The position numbers and the translations under genes were made by a program. From Blastococcus sp. VKM Ac-2987 (lineage in GTDB: Bacteria > Actinomycetota > Actinomycetes > Mycobacteriales > Geodermatophilaceae): DNA of 64,000 nucleotides. Positions 54,549-63,748 of the stretch are shown one piece after another. Location: contig NZ_JAPVBG010000003.1 of the NCBI RefSeq assembly GCF_026967805.1, positions 1-64,000 on the forward strand, read 5' to 3'. The first letter of the stretch is position 1. Every line of letters begins with the position of its first letter. The notes below the pieces were generated by a model. It did not search any database, was not told the DNA's origin, and worked only from the letters and a program-made list of their open reading frames with translations.

Positions 54549-56474
54549 TCAGCCCGGCCGCAACCGGTCGTACAGGAAGCGGGTGGTCGCGGCGGCCAGC
54601 TCCTTGCGGGAGGACGCCCGGCGGAAGACGTGCCCCTCGCCGGGCAGCTCCAGGTACTCCACCGGCCGGTCGAGCGCCCGCAGCGCCGCGACGATCTGGT
54701 GCGCCTCCCCGATCGGCACGTTGGTGTCGTGCTCGCCGTGCACGACGAGCAGGGGGACGTCGATGCTGCCCGCCGAGGCCAGAGGTGAGATGTCCTCGAG
54801 GAGTGCTCGGTCGCGCTCGGGGTGCCCGTACTTGGTCACCGCGGCCGCGGCGATCCACGGCTCGCTGTCGCGGTAGAAGGTGACCAGGTCGGACATGCCG
54901 CAGATGTCCACCCCCGCGGCGAAGACCCCCGGCGAGAAGGCCAGGCAGGCGAGGGTCAGGTAGCCGCCGTAGGAGCGGCCGGTGACCGCGAGCCGTCCGG
55001 GTTCGGCGATGCCGGCTTCCACGAGGTGCTCGGCGGCGGCCAGGACGTCGGCGAAGGCGTCGTACCGGCCGTGCAGGTCGTCGGCGTGCACGAACTCGCG
55101 GCCGAAGCCCGACGAGCCGCGGATGTTGAGCGCGAACACGCTCAGGCCCGCGGCGGCCAGCGCCTGGTGCTGCGGTGCGAAGGCGGGACGCTCCTGGTCC
55201 TCGGGCCCCCCGTGGAGGTAGACCACGACCGGGCCGGCGCCGTTGAGCCGGCCGGGGGCGCGGTAGAGCCAGCCGCTCAGCGGCAGGCCGTCGCGCCCCT
55301 GGAACGTCTCCAGGGTCGGGACGACCAGCCGGCGCCTGGGCAGTGGCGGGGCGGAGGTGACCCGCGTCCAGGCGTGGGTGGTGGTGTCCAGGTGCCACAG
55401 CTCCCGCGGGCGCGTGGGCCCCTGCACGCCGAGCACGACGCCGGAGCCGTCGCGGCTGAGCACCGGGTCGGCGGCCACCAGGCCCGGGAGACCGGAGATG
55501 GCGGTGCGCCCGCCCGTGGCCGTGTCCAGGAGCTCCAGCTCGCTGCGACCGGCGACGTTCCACACCAGCAGCAGCAGCCGGCCGGCGTCGTCGGCGTCGA
55601 TGCACTCCAGCTCGGCGTCCTCCCGGGCCGCGAGTGTGCGCGGCTCGCCGCGCCAGCCGTTGGGGCCGAACGGCAGCCCGATGAGCTGGCGGCGGGGCAG
55701 GCCCACGTCGGAGGCGAGGTAGACGTACACCGGCCCGGCGTGGTCGTCGGGGGCCGGGCGGATCAGGGCCACCTCGGTGGACCCGGTGGCGCCGTGCGGC
55801 AGCGCGCTGAAGTCCTCGTCCATGAGCCGGTCGACGACGCTGACGTACTCCTGTCCGCGCTCCCCATCGCGGAGGACGATGAACCGTTCCTCCAGCGAGA
55901 TGTCGAGCACGTGGACGAGGTCGCCCTCGGCGAGCGGGTCGAGGCGGCCGGTGGAGGGGTCGGCGAGGTAGGCGCGGGTGGGTGCGCCGGGCACCGTGCC
56001 GGGGACGGTGACCACGAAGCGGTGACCGCTGCGGGTCCACGGGCCCAGCTCGGCGTGCTCGTCGGTGCCGCCGGCGACCCGGCGGGCGTCGGAGCCGTCG
56101 GGCCGGACCACCCAGACCGCCGTCCGGACGCCGCCGTCGGTCGCGACCTCGCAGGCCAGCCAGCGGCTGTCGGCCGCCCACCGCACCGAGATCACCGGGT
56201 CCTCGGACAGGGGCACGTGCCGGGCCGGCGGCTGCGCGCCGTCGAGGACGACGTCCTGGATCCACAGCTGCGGGCTGCCCGAGCGGTCGCTGATGAAGGC
56301 CACCTGTCGGGCATCCGGCGTCATGTTGGGGCCCCAGCTGCCCCAGGCGTCGACCAGCCCTTCGGCGAGCGCCACGGCGTCCTTCACCGTGCTGGTCGGG
56401 ACCCGGACGCCCGCTCCCGGGCCGTCGGCTTGCTCTCCAGCGGAGGGCACAGCTGTCCCGATGTCCGCAGTCAC
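54549..56474 (-). CDS. Prolyl oligopeptidase family (S9) serine peptidase
   Basis: A 641-residue S9-type peptidase with an N-terminal beta-propeller (repeats such as DARQVAFISDRSGSPQLWI and DSRWLACEV) and a C-terminal alpha/beta-hydrolase domain. The triad is S501 in GRSYGGY, D583 in HGEHDTNVP and H615 in GEGHVFR. YLHGGPEDQERP is the usual oxyanion strand. It resembles acylaminoacyl-peptidases or dipeptidyl-peptidases acting on short peptides in the cytosol; no signal peptide is evident. The GTG at 56474 with GGAGGG upstream is preferred; earlier in-frame starts have an unnatural low-complexity region. Confidence 0.9.
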   Translation of the reverse strand: MTADIGTAVPSAGEQADGPGAGVRVPTSTVKDAVALAEGLVDAWGSWGPNMTPDARQVAFISDRSGSPQLWIQDVVLDGAQPPARHVPLSEDPVISVRWAADSRWLACEVATDGGVRTAVWVVRPDGSDARRVAGGTDEHAELGPWTRSGHRFVVTVPGTVPGAPTRAYLADPSTGRLDPLAEGDLVHVLDISLEERFIVLRDGERGQEYVSVVDRLMDEDFSALPHGATGSTEVALIRPAPDDHAGPVYVYLASDVGLPRRQLIGLPFGPNGWRGEPRTLAAREDAELECIDADDAGRLLLLVWNVAGRSELELLDTATGGRTAISGLPGLVAADPVLSRDGSGVVLGVQGPTRPRELWHLDTTTHAWTRVTSAPPLPRRRLVVPTLETFQGRDGLPLSGWLYRAPGRLNGAGPVVVYLHGGPEDQERPAFAPQHQALAAAGLSVFALNIRGSSGFGREFVHADDLHGRYDAFADVLAAAEHLVEAGIAEPGRLAVTGRSYGGYLTLACLAFSPGVFAAGVDICGMSDLVTFYRDSEPWIAAAAVTKYGHPERDRALLEDISPLASAGSIDVPLLVVHGEHDTNVPIGEAHQIVAALRALDRPVEYLELPGEGHVFRRASSRKELAAATTRFLYDRLRPG

Positions 56475-56660
56475 CGCCCCGAGCCCTCCAACCTCCGCAG
56501 CCAGATCTGCAGGAAGGCAAGGTCCCACAGTGCCTTCGAGCCGAGGTGGTCCGGGTGGCGTCGGGCGCGTGCTGCACAGCCGCCACGGGGCTCGGGCGGT
56601 ACCGGCCACGCCCAGGTCGTACGGGGCGAGAGCGATGGCGATCCCGGCGGGGCAGGAGGT

Positions 56661-57461
56661 ATGGCGGCCCCGACGCCTGTGGTGAGCCAGGTGGTCGCTG
56701 CTCCTGGCGGGACGGGAGAGAGGAAAGGGGTTCGGAGTCGGCCGAGCGGCATCCCCGGTACGCCGTTCTCCGTGCCTACGGTCCAACTCGTGGTCGACGA
56801 CGCGCAGTACGAGTTCACGTCCGTGCAGGCGATCCGCGGCACCGAAGCCAAGACGATCGCGAAGTGGAGGACGGACGGCTGGGAACTCGACAGCCGGGAC
56901 CAGGGACTGCTGCGCACGGAGTTGACCTTCCGCCGCGTGAAGCCGGTGACGTTGGGCGCCCGAGCGTGGGCGGCCTTCGGCCGGTTGGAGCCGAAGGCAC
57001 AGCGCGGTCTGGTGGCCGCGGCGGGTGTGCTGGTCCTGCTCGTGATCTCCGGCGGTGTCGTCATCGGGGTGCAGGCTGGGGACGGCACTTCCGTGTCGCC
57101 CGCGTCAGCGGCAGTGGCTGCAGCCGAGGCCACGCCGACTGAGCAGCCGTCCGAGGTCGCCGTCCGAGCCCCGGAGGCGACCACGCCGGCGGAGCCGGAG
57201 GTCGCGTCCCCGGCACCACAGGCGCCGGAGACCTCGGCCCCGGCGCCCGTCGTCCCGGAGCCGCAGACCCTTGCTCCGGCTCCGCCCCCTGCTCCGGCCC
57301 CTGCTGCGGCGCATCCGGCGTACGAGCCCCCGGCCAGCACGGACACATTCTTCGAGAACTGCGACGCCGCACGGGCCGCAGGAGCCGCTCCGGTGATGCG
57401 TGGTGACGCCGGCTACGGGTCACACCTGGACCGCGAGGGCGACGGCATCGGCTGCGAGTAG
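56661..57461 (+). CDS. Excalibur calcium-binding domain membrane protein
   Basis: A protein of up to 266 residues. A cytoplasmic domain (VQLVVDDAQYEFTSVQAIRG, KWRTDGWELDSRDQGLLRTEL) precedes one membrane helix (AAAGVLVLLVISGGVVIGV). A Pro/Ala/Glu-rich extracytoplasmic linker of about 90 residues follows, then a C-terminal Excalibur domain (FENCDAARAAGAAPV, HLDREGDGIGCE). Excalibur domains have a calcium-binding DxDxDGxxCE-like loop. The start is uncertain: ATG at 56661 is only one base from AGGAGG, and a later GTG is possible. It may be a cell-wall-facing nuclease-like or adhesion accessory protein; the gene is divergent from the peptidase. It ends in TAG. Confidence 0.8.
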   Translation: MAAPTPVVSQVVAAPGGTGERKGVRSRPSGIPGTPFSVPTVQLVVDDAQYEFTSVQAIRGTEAKTIAKWRTDGWELDSRDQGLLRTELTFRRVKPVTLGARAWAAFGRLEPKAQRGLVAAAGVLVLLVISGGVVIGVQAGDGTSVSPASAAVAAAEATPTEQPSEVAVRAPEATTPAEPEVASPAPQAPETSAPAPVVPEPQTLAPAPPPAPAPAAAHPAYEPPASTDTFFENCDAARAAGAAPVMRGDAGYGSHLDREGDGIGCE

Positions 57462-57620
57462 CGCCGTTCGATTGGCGATGGACCCCCGTCGCCCCGCGGT
57501 GCTCACGCTCGGGCGTGTGAGGGTTGGTCTCCCGGTTGTGTCACTGGTATCGGCTAGACCTCTCGGCGGTACAGGAGTCGCCCCGCAGCGGCCGACGACG
57601 ACGATGCGGAAGGGCGCGGG

Positions 57621-60600
57621 ATGCAGCGACTCGACGGACGGCTGGTGCTCAGCCCGACCGATCTGACCTCCCACCAGGAGTGCCGGCATCTCACCCGGCT
57701 CGACCTGGGCGTGGCCGCGGGGGAGTGGGTGGCGCCCTCGGACGGGGCGACGCCGGAGACGCAGTTCGTCTTCGACCGCGGCATGGCGCACGAGGAGAAG
57801 TACCTGGCGTCGCTGCGGGCTGCAGGGAAGACGATCGCCGAGATCGACACCGCGTTCGACGCCTCTGGGCGGCGTGCGGCCGAGGCGCAGACGGTCGAGG
57901 CGATGCGCCGCGGCGTCGACGTCGTCTACCAGGGGACGTTCTTCGACGGCGCCTGGGGCGGGCAGGCCGACTTCCTGCTCCGCGTCGAGACGCCGTCCCT
58001 CCTCGGCGCCTGGTCGTACGAGATCGCCGACACGAAGCTGGCGCGGAAGCTGAAGGTCGCCGCGCTGCTTCAGATGGCGACCTACGCCGAGCGGCTCACC
58101 GTGCTGCAGGGGGTCGAGCCGGCGCGGATCCACGTCGTCACCGGCGACGGCGGGTCGCGGCCGTGGCGGCTGGTCGACGTCGCCGCGTACGCCCGGCGCG
58201 CGCGGGCCCGGCTGGAGAGCTTCGTCGACGCGCCGCCGGAGACCGGCCCCTCGCCGATCGGCCACTGCGAGCAGTGCCGCTGGGCCGAGCGGTGCAACGC
58301 GGAGCTACGGGAAGCGGACGACCTCGGCCTGGTGGCCGGCATGCGCGGTGACCACCGGGACGCGCTGCGGGCGGTCGGCATCTCGACGATGGCGGCGCTG
58401 GCGTCGGCGTCGCCGGAGCGGCTGAAGTCCTCGGGGATCGGTGCCGATGCGCGCACCCGGCTGCAGCAGCAGGCGGCCGAGCAGCTTCGCGAGCGCACCA
58501 CGGGGGAGTCGTCGCGGACGCTGCTCGACCCGGTGGACGGCCTGGGGCTGCTCCGGCTGCCGCCGCCGAGCGCCGGCGACCTGTACCTCGACTTCGAGGG
58601 CGACCCCTGGTTCGAGGACGGCGCCGGCATCGAGTACCTCGCCGGGATCGGCGACCGCTCCGGCGGGTTCACTCCGCTGTGGGCGCACGACCGCCCCGCG
58701 GAGAAGCAGCTGGTCGCCGACCTCATCGACCGGATCGTCAGGGCGGCGCAGGCCGACCCGGCGATGCACGTCTACCACTACGCGCCCTACGAGGTGACCG
58801 CGCTCAAGAAGCTGACCGGCGGCTACGGCGTCCGCGAGGCGGAGCTGGACCAGCTGCTGCGCGAGGAGCGGTTCGTCGACCTCTATCCCGTCGTCCGGCA
58901 GTCGATGCGGATCAGCAAGGAGTCGTACTCGATCAAGCAGGTCGAGGCGTTCTACGGGCGGTCGCACGAGGGGGCGGTGGCCAGCGCGCTGGGCAGCGTC
59001 CTGGAGTACGAGGCCTGGCTGGAGGACGGCGACCAGGCGCGGCTGGACGGCATCGAGGCCTACAACAAGGACGACGTCGACTCGACCCGCGAGCTGCACG
59101 AGTGGCTGGAGCAGCAGCGCGCCGTGCTGGAGGCGCTGCACGGGCCGTTGCCGCGGCCGGTGGTCTCGGTGGTGGCGCCGGACGCGAGGATGACGGAGGC
59201 GCAGGCCGCCGAGCAGGAGCTGACCGACCGGCTGCACGCGGCCGGGCACGGGCTGCTGGGTGACCTCGTCGGCTGGCACCGCCGCGAGGACCGGCCGGCG
59301 TGGTGGGAGGTCTACCGGCTGCAGGACCTCGACGCCGAGGAGCTGGAGCGGGACGGGACGGCGCTGGGCGGGCCGGCCTTCGTCCGGTACCTCGGGCCGG
59401 AGAAGCGGAGCCACCTGTACGAGTACTCGTTCCCGGCTCAGGACACGAAGGTCACCACCGGCGAGGCTCTCGACGTGGACACTGCGAAGAAGGTGGGCGA
59501 GGTCTTCCAGTTCGACGCTGCAGGCGGGCGGCTGGTGCTGAAGACGACAGCGACGGAACCGCCGCGTCCGCGTGGGCTCGGGCCGGGCGGGCCGCTGAAC
59601 ACCAAGGGCCTGCGCGAGGCAATCCAGGCGACGGGCGAGGACGTGCTGGCCGGCCGCGACTGCCTTGGTCAGGCGCTGGTCGAGCGGCGCGTTCCCGCGG
59701 GAACGCAGCTGCGCGAGGGGGAGACGACGACCGCCGCCGTCGTGCGGCTCGGGCTGGCGCTCGACGGTGAGGTGCTGGCCATCCAAGGCCCGCCGGGGAG
59801 CGGCAAGACGACCGCCGCGGCGGAGTTGATCCGGGAGCTGCTGGACGCCGGGAAGAAGGTCGGCGTGACCGCGACGTCCCACGCGGTCATCGGCAACCTG
59901 CTGAAGGCGGTGGGGCGGCCGGCGCTGCAGAAGTGCGAGGAGCACCAGCACTGCGGCGCGGACGGGGTGGCGTGGTCGAAGGACAACGTCTTCGTGGCGC
60001 GGGCGCTGGCGGACGGCGACGCGCGGCTGGTCGGCGGGACGGCATGGTTCTGGACCCGGGCCGACGTGGCGGAGGCCGTGGACGTCCTGGTGGTCGACGA
60101 GGCCGGGCAGTTCTCGCTGGCCAACGCCGTCGCCGTGGCGCGGGGCGCGCGGTCGATAGTGCTGCTGGGCGACCCGCAGCAGCTGGCGCAGCCCACCCAG
60201 GCGGTGCACCCGGGCGGCTCCGGGGCGTCGGCGCTGGAGCACCTGCTCGACGGCCACGCGACCATCCCGGCCGACCGCGGTGTGTTCCTCGACCGCTCGT
60301 ACCGGATGCACCCTTCGCTGACGGCGTTCGTCTCCGATCTGGCCTACGAGGGCCGGCTGGAGGCGGCGGAGGGACGGGAACGGGTGGCGGTGCTGGGGGA
60401 GGGGCTGCTGGCCGGCAGCGGGCTGCGGGTGCACCCGGTCGAGCACGTGCTGACTGCGGCGGACAAGAGCCAGCAGGAGGCGGACGCCGTCGCGCTGTTG
60501 TGGCACTCGGTGCAGGGTTCGATGTGGCGGAACCACCTGGGGGAGGAGGCGCCGATCGGGCCGGCGGACGTGCTGGTGGTGGCGCCGTACAACGCGCAAG

Positions 60601-60899
60601 TCTCGCTGATCAAAGCGGCGCTGCCGGACGGGGCGCGGGTCGGCACGGTGGACAAGTTCCAGGGTCAGGAGGCGCCAGTGGTGATCTACTCGATGACCAG
60701 CACCAGCGCCGATGACGCACCGCGGGGCGTGTCGTTCCTCTACGACCTCAACCGGCTCAACGTGGCGGTGTCGCGGGCGCAGGCGCTGGCGGTCGTGGTG
60801 CTCAGCCTGCTGCTGCTCGACGCGCCGGTGCGGACGCCGGAGCAGCTGCGGCGGGTCAACGCGCTGTGCCGGCTGGTGTTGTCGGCGACCGTCGTCTGA
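57621..60899 (+). CDS. TM0106-family RecB-like nuclease/Dna2-type helicase
   Basis: A 1092-residue protein joining three parts. The N-terminal TM0106 RecB-like nuclease region has Cys in HQECRHLTRLDLG and CEQCRWAERC, which may hold an iron-sulfur cluster as in AddB or Dna2. A middle RNase-H-like (YprB-type) domain shows LYLDFEGDPWFEDG and YNKDDVDSTRELHEWL. The C-terminal SF1B helicase has Walker A GPPGSGKTT at 723-731, Walker B VLVVDEAGQF, LLGDPQQLAQP, a motif near LDRSYRMHPSL and the late motif VDKFQGQEAPVVIYSM. It is likely a DNA or RNA end-processing factor; Dna2/NAM7-like relatives act in repair or RNA surveillance. The ATG at 57621 follows GGAAGGGCGCGGG. Confidence 0.9.
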   Translation: MQRLDGRLVLSPTDLTSHQECRHLTRLDLGVAAGEWVAPSDGATPETQFVFDRGMAHEEKYLASLRAAGKTIAEIDTAFDASGRRAAEAQTVEAMRRGVDVVYQGTFFDGAWGGQADFLLRVETPSLLGAWSYEIADTKLARKLKVAALLQMATYAERLTVLQGVEPARIHVVTGDGGSRPWRLVDVAAYARRARARLESFVDAPPETGPSPIGHCEQCRWAERCNAELREADDLGLVAGMRGDHRDALRAVGISTMAALASASPERLKSSGIGADARTRLQQQAAEQLRERTTGESSRTLLDPVDGLGLLRLPPPSAGDLYLDFEGDPWFEDGAGIEYLAGIGDRSGGFTPLWAHDRPAEKQLVADLIDRIVRAAQADPAMHVYHYAPYEVTALKKLTGGYGVREAELDQLLREERFVDLYPVVRQSMRISKESYSIKQVEAFYGRSHEGAVASALGSVLEYEAWLEDGDQARLDGIEAYNKDDVDSTRELHEWLEQQRAVLEALHGPLPRPVVSVVAPDARMTEAQAAEQELTDRLHAAGHGLLGDLVGWHRREDRPAWWEVYRLQDLDAEELERDGTALGGPAFVRYLGPEKRSHLYEYSFPAQDTKVTTGEALDVDTAKKVGEVFQFDAAGGRLVLKTTATEPPRPRGLGPGGPLNTKGLREAIQATGEDVLAGRDCLGQALVERRVPAGTQLREGETTTAAVVRLGLALDGEVLAIQGPPGSGKTTAAAELIRELLDAGKKVGVTATSHAVIGNLLKAVGRPALQKCEEHQHCGADGVAWSKDNVFVARALADGDARLVGGTAWFWTRADVAEAVDVLVVDEAGQFSLANAVAVARGARSIVLLGDPQQLAQPTQAVHPGGSGASALEHLLDGHATIPADRGVFLDRSYRMHPSLTAFVSDLAYEGRLEAAEGRERVAVLGEGLLAGSGLRVHPVEHVLTAADKSQQEADAVALLWHSVQGSMWRNHLGEEAPIGPADVLVVAPYNAQVSLIKAALPDGARVGTVDKFQGQEAPVVIYSMTSTSADDAPRGVSFLYDLNRLNVAVSRAQALAVVVLSLLLLDAPVRTPEQLRRVNALCRLVLSATVV

Positions 60900-61003
60900 T
60901 CCCGACCGCGGTGGGAGAGGTCGTGGGGTCCCGTGGAGTGATGCCAGTCAGGTGATGTCCGCGTCGGCGCCGGGGCCGGTTCGCTCGGCAGGTTGGTGGG
61001 CTC

Positions 61004-61746
61004 ATGGCCGGTACCGGTGAGGTTCAGCTCGAGGTGGACGGCGGCGTCGCGATCGTGACGCTCAACGCCCCTGACCGGCGCAACGCGCTGACGCCCGGGA
61101 TGGCCGACGAGCTGATCGCCACGTTCGACGAGGTGGACGCCAAGCCGGAGGTCGGCGCGCTGGTCATCCGGGGTGTCGGCATGTCGTTCTGCGCTGGTGG
61201 CGACGTCGCGACGCTGACCTCGGCGGGCAAGGACCCAGCGGCACCTGACGCCTACGAGGGCATGGGGAAGATCTACTACTCCTTCTACCGGCTGGGGCAG
61301 GTGAAGGTGCTGACGGTGGCGGCGGTGCGCGGCTCGGCCGTGGGCGCCAGCATGAACATGCTGCTGGCGACCGACCTGCGGATCAACGCCGGGAGGCGCG
61401 GCTGCTGGTCGGCTTTCTAAAGCGGGGATGCATCCGGGCGGAGGGCAGTTTGTGATCCTGTCGCGCCTGATCGGCCGCGAGGCGGCCGCGGCGATGGCGC
61501 CGTTCGGCGAGGAGATCAACGGTGCGAAGGCCGTCGATCTCGGGCTGCCCTGAGCAGCGCCGGACGACGTCGGGTCGAGGACCGGGCGCGGGAGCTGGCG
61601 GCGCGGGTCGCCGCAGACCCGGAGCTGGCGCGGATCGCGGTGAGCAACCTCGCACGGGAGCCGTCACCGGCGCGATCCCGTTGGACGTCGCGATGCAGTC
61701 AGAGCGCCCGGCACAGATATGGTCCATGCGCCGCTCGGCGAGCTGA
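61004..61746 (+). pseudogene. Crotonase-family pseudogene, multiply frameshifted
   Basis: An intact-looking N-terminal part of 138 residues (MAGTGEVQLEVDGGVAIVTL, CAGGDVATL, GSAVGASMNMLLATDLRINA) runs into a wrong frame and a TAA near 61420. The remainder is spread over other frames: REARLLVGFLKRG, then GMHPGGGQFVILSRLIGREA, GEEINGAKAVDLGLP, VAADPELARIAVSNL and finally IPLDVAMQSERPAQIWSMRR to a TGA at 61744-61746. At least four frameshifts are needed, so it is a true pseudogene. It belongs to the same subfamily as the gene at 6656 and matches the fragment at 48260. Confidence 0.88.
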
Positions 61747-61840
61747 TCAGCGAGGAACCACGGCGTAGAACGGCGGCTCATCCGGTCCGGGTCGGTCCGC
61801 CTAGCTGCTCACCGGCACGTCAGCGGCGGTCGAAGTCTGG

Positions 61841-61945
61841 CTACATGCTCGTCGGGCACTCGCTCGTCGGCGGGCGGCGGACCCGGGAAATGCCGTCGCC
61901 GAACGGTGAGCTGCCGAGCTGCTCGCGGTGGTGCAGGATTAGCCA
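61841..61945 (-). pseudogene. C-terminal remnant of a glutathionyl-hydroquinone-reductase-like gene
   Basis: On the minus strand the frame reads WLILHHREQLGSSPFGDG, then a Pro/Arg-rich tail and a TAG. This matches WLMAHNREQLGDRPFGDG and the tail of the intact gene at 22117-23184. Only the last 35 or so codons remain. The matching sequence ends at about 61945, just before the AT-richer DUF262 gene, so the rest was probably lost when that gene was inserted. Confidence 0.8.
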
Positions 61946-61969
61946 GTATGCATTCCGCCTCGCGGAAGG

Positions 61970-63748
61970 TCAGGTCAGTGGAAACCGAGCGATCACTCTT
62001 TCCGCCAGGGCTTTCGTGCGATCTTCTATATCCTCCACGGTCCAGGATTCCTTCGTGGCGAGTTGCTGGTTAAGCGAGAGTCCGTTCCGATAGCCGATGA
62101 AGCGGCCCTTGGCATCGGTTCGGTCGCGCTTCTCCGTGAAAGACTTATTGCTGAGAGTACTGTTGTAGGCGGTGATCGTCAGGTTTCCAAGCCGATGAAC
62201 ATCTGCCCGCTGGGCTGCAGCCGCCGCCTCGGCTCCGCCGAGCATCTCCTTCCATTCGGTTGGTAGATTGTGCCCCTGTGGCAGTATGTGTTCGATGGTC
62301 CACACGAAGTGGCCCTTCTCCTGGGCCCACAAATCCTTCCAAGTCTCCTTCGTCATTGCGTCTTCTGATATGGCGGTGAGTATGAACCGGGCTACGTCTG
62401 TGTTCTCGTCGTAGATCGGTCCCTCGAGGAGCTTGCGGAACTCGTCGTCGCTCGATGAGGCGTCCGCGAGTAGGTGTGTAACGGCGCTGGTGACCCCGTC
62501 GGCGGTATGGCCAACGACCTCCTTGATGATCGTCATAAACAGTTTGGGCAGAGCGTACGTCTGCGGGTAACCGGTCAGATTGCGACGAACGAAGAAGCTC
62601 GTGAGCCGATCGACGACCTCAGCGACGTGGGTTTCGGTCATCGCCAAGTCCGGACGCTTGCTGAGCAACCACATCACGAGAACATAGGAGGGTGCGCCTT
62701 GGGCGCGCATGAGCTGGCGCAGGGAGACGTCGAGCTGATTCGACGAGTCGCCCTCGGCGACGCACGTGACCCGGCCGTAGATCTTGCTGGCCTCCACCAG
62801 CGCCTCGACGCCTGACTTGATGTTCTCTCCGAGCAGCGTTTCGTAGATGCGGATCAGCTTCGTCCGAGTGGCGACCGGCGCGTTAGGCACTTCGGGCAAC
62901 TCCGACTTGAACGCGTTGTAATAGTGGCGTAGGAAGCGCTCTTGAACGGGATAGTTGTCGCCGAGGTTCGTCAGCATCTCGTTCCAGAGCTTGAACGCAT
63001 CGTCCACGTTCATGACGCCCTTGCGTTCCGACTCGGCCAGTAGGTGGTTCTTGATGAGGTCGACCGGGGTTAGAGGCATGCCTCGGTTGTTCAAGGACTC
63101 GAAAAGGACGAATGCGTCGGCGTGGCTTGCCACCTCTATCTTGACCACGATGGCATGCTTGACGGCGTTCAACACCCGCATTGCGACCTTTACCGCACTG
63201 GTGTCATCGGTCCCCGACAACTCCGCAATCGAAGCACGGAAGAATTGAAAGCACTTATAGATGCGTCGCATCGGATAGTACGGCTTCTTGTGCGGGTCAA
63301 TTTGCAGTCCCGCCTCGGCAAGTACCGTGCGGTAGTCGTCGCGGTTGCTCCCCTGAGTCTGTGGCGTGACCCGTGGCTCCCCGTCCGCCTTTCGGATGAG
63401 CTGTCGACCGAGATTCACCATGTCGGTCCGCGTGTCGTCATCCAGGTCGTCCTGGTTTTCCTTCAGCACCGAGTAAATGGCCGCCAACAGCAGAGTCAAC
63501 GTCGTCGCCCGCTGCTGACCATCGATGACCTCCAGCACGCCGCTATGAACCGCATCTGTTGTTTGATTCAAGGTGATTATGGTGCCGAGGAAATGGGCAC
63601 CCTCCGCTTCGATCAGGTCCTGGAACAAGGCCTCCCACTGCCCCTTCTGCCAGGAGTATTCGCGCTGGTACGGCGGAATTCGGTACACGAGGTTGCTCTC
63701 ATGGCTGAACAGAACGTGGACCGGGTACTGGTTGGCCGACTTGATCAC
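61970..63748 (-). CDS. DUF262/DUF1524 protein (GmrSD-like modification-dependent nuclease)
   Basis: A 592-residue protein with the two-domain GmrSD layout. The N-terminal DUF262 domain has IPPYQREYSWQKGQWEALF and the NTPase-like motif IDGQQRATTL at about residues 75-84. The C-terminal DUF1524 HNH-like nuclease has IEHILPQ (H487), then RLGNLTITAYNSTLSNKSF. Related proteins restrict phage DNA with modified cytosines, and the family is common in defence islands. The codon usage and base composition are visibly less GC-rich than its neighbours, suggesting horizontal acquisition. The GTG at 63748 has no strong ribosome site. Confidence 0.9.
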   Translation of the reverse strand: MIKSANQYPVHVLFSHESNLVYRIPPYQREYSWQKGQWEALFQDLIEAEGAHFLGTIITLNQTTDAVHSGVLEVIDGQQRATTLTLLLAAIYSVLKENQDDLDDDTRTDMVNLGRQLIRKADGEPRVTPQTQGSNRDDYRTVLAEAGLQIDPHKKPYYPMRRIYKCFQFFRASIAELSGTDDTSAVKVAMRVLNAVKHAIVVKIEVASHADAFVLFESLNNRGMPLTPVDLIKNHLLAESERKGVMNVDDAFKLWNEMLTNLGDNYPVQERFLRHYYNAFKSELPEVPNAPVATRTKLIRIYETLLGENIKSGVEALVEASKIYGRVTCVAEGDSSNQLDVSLRQLMRAQGAPSYVLVMWLLSKRPDLAMTETHVAEVVDRLTSFFVRRNLTGYPQTYALPKLFMTIIKEVVGHTADGVTSAVTHLLADASSSDDEFRKLLEGPIYDENTDVARFILTAISEDAMTKETWKDLWAQEKGHFVWTIEHILPQGHNLPTEWKEMLGGAEAAAAAQRADVHRLGNLTITAYNSTLSNKSFTEKRDRTDAKGRFIGYRNGLSLNQQLATKESWTVEDIEDRTKALAERVIARFPLT

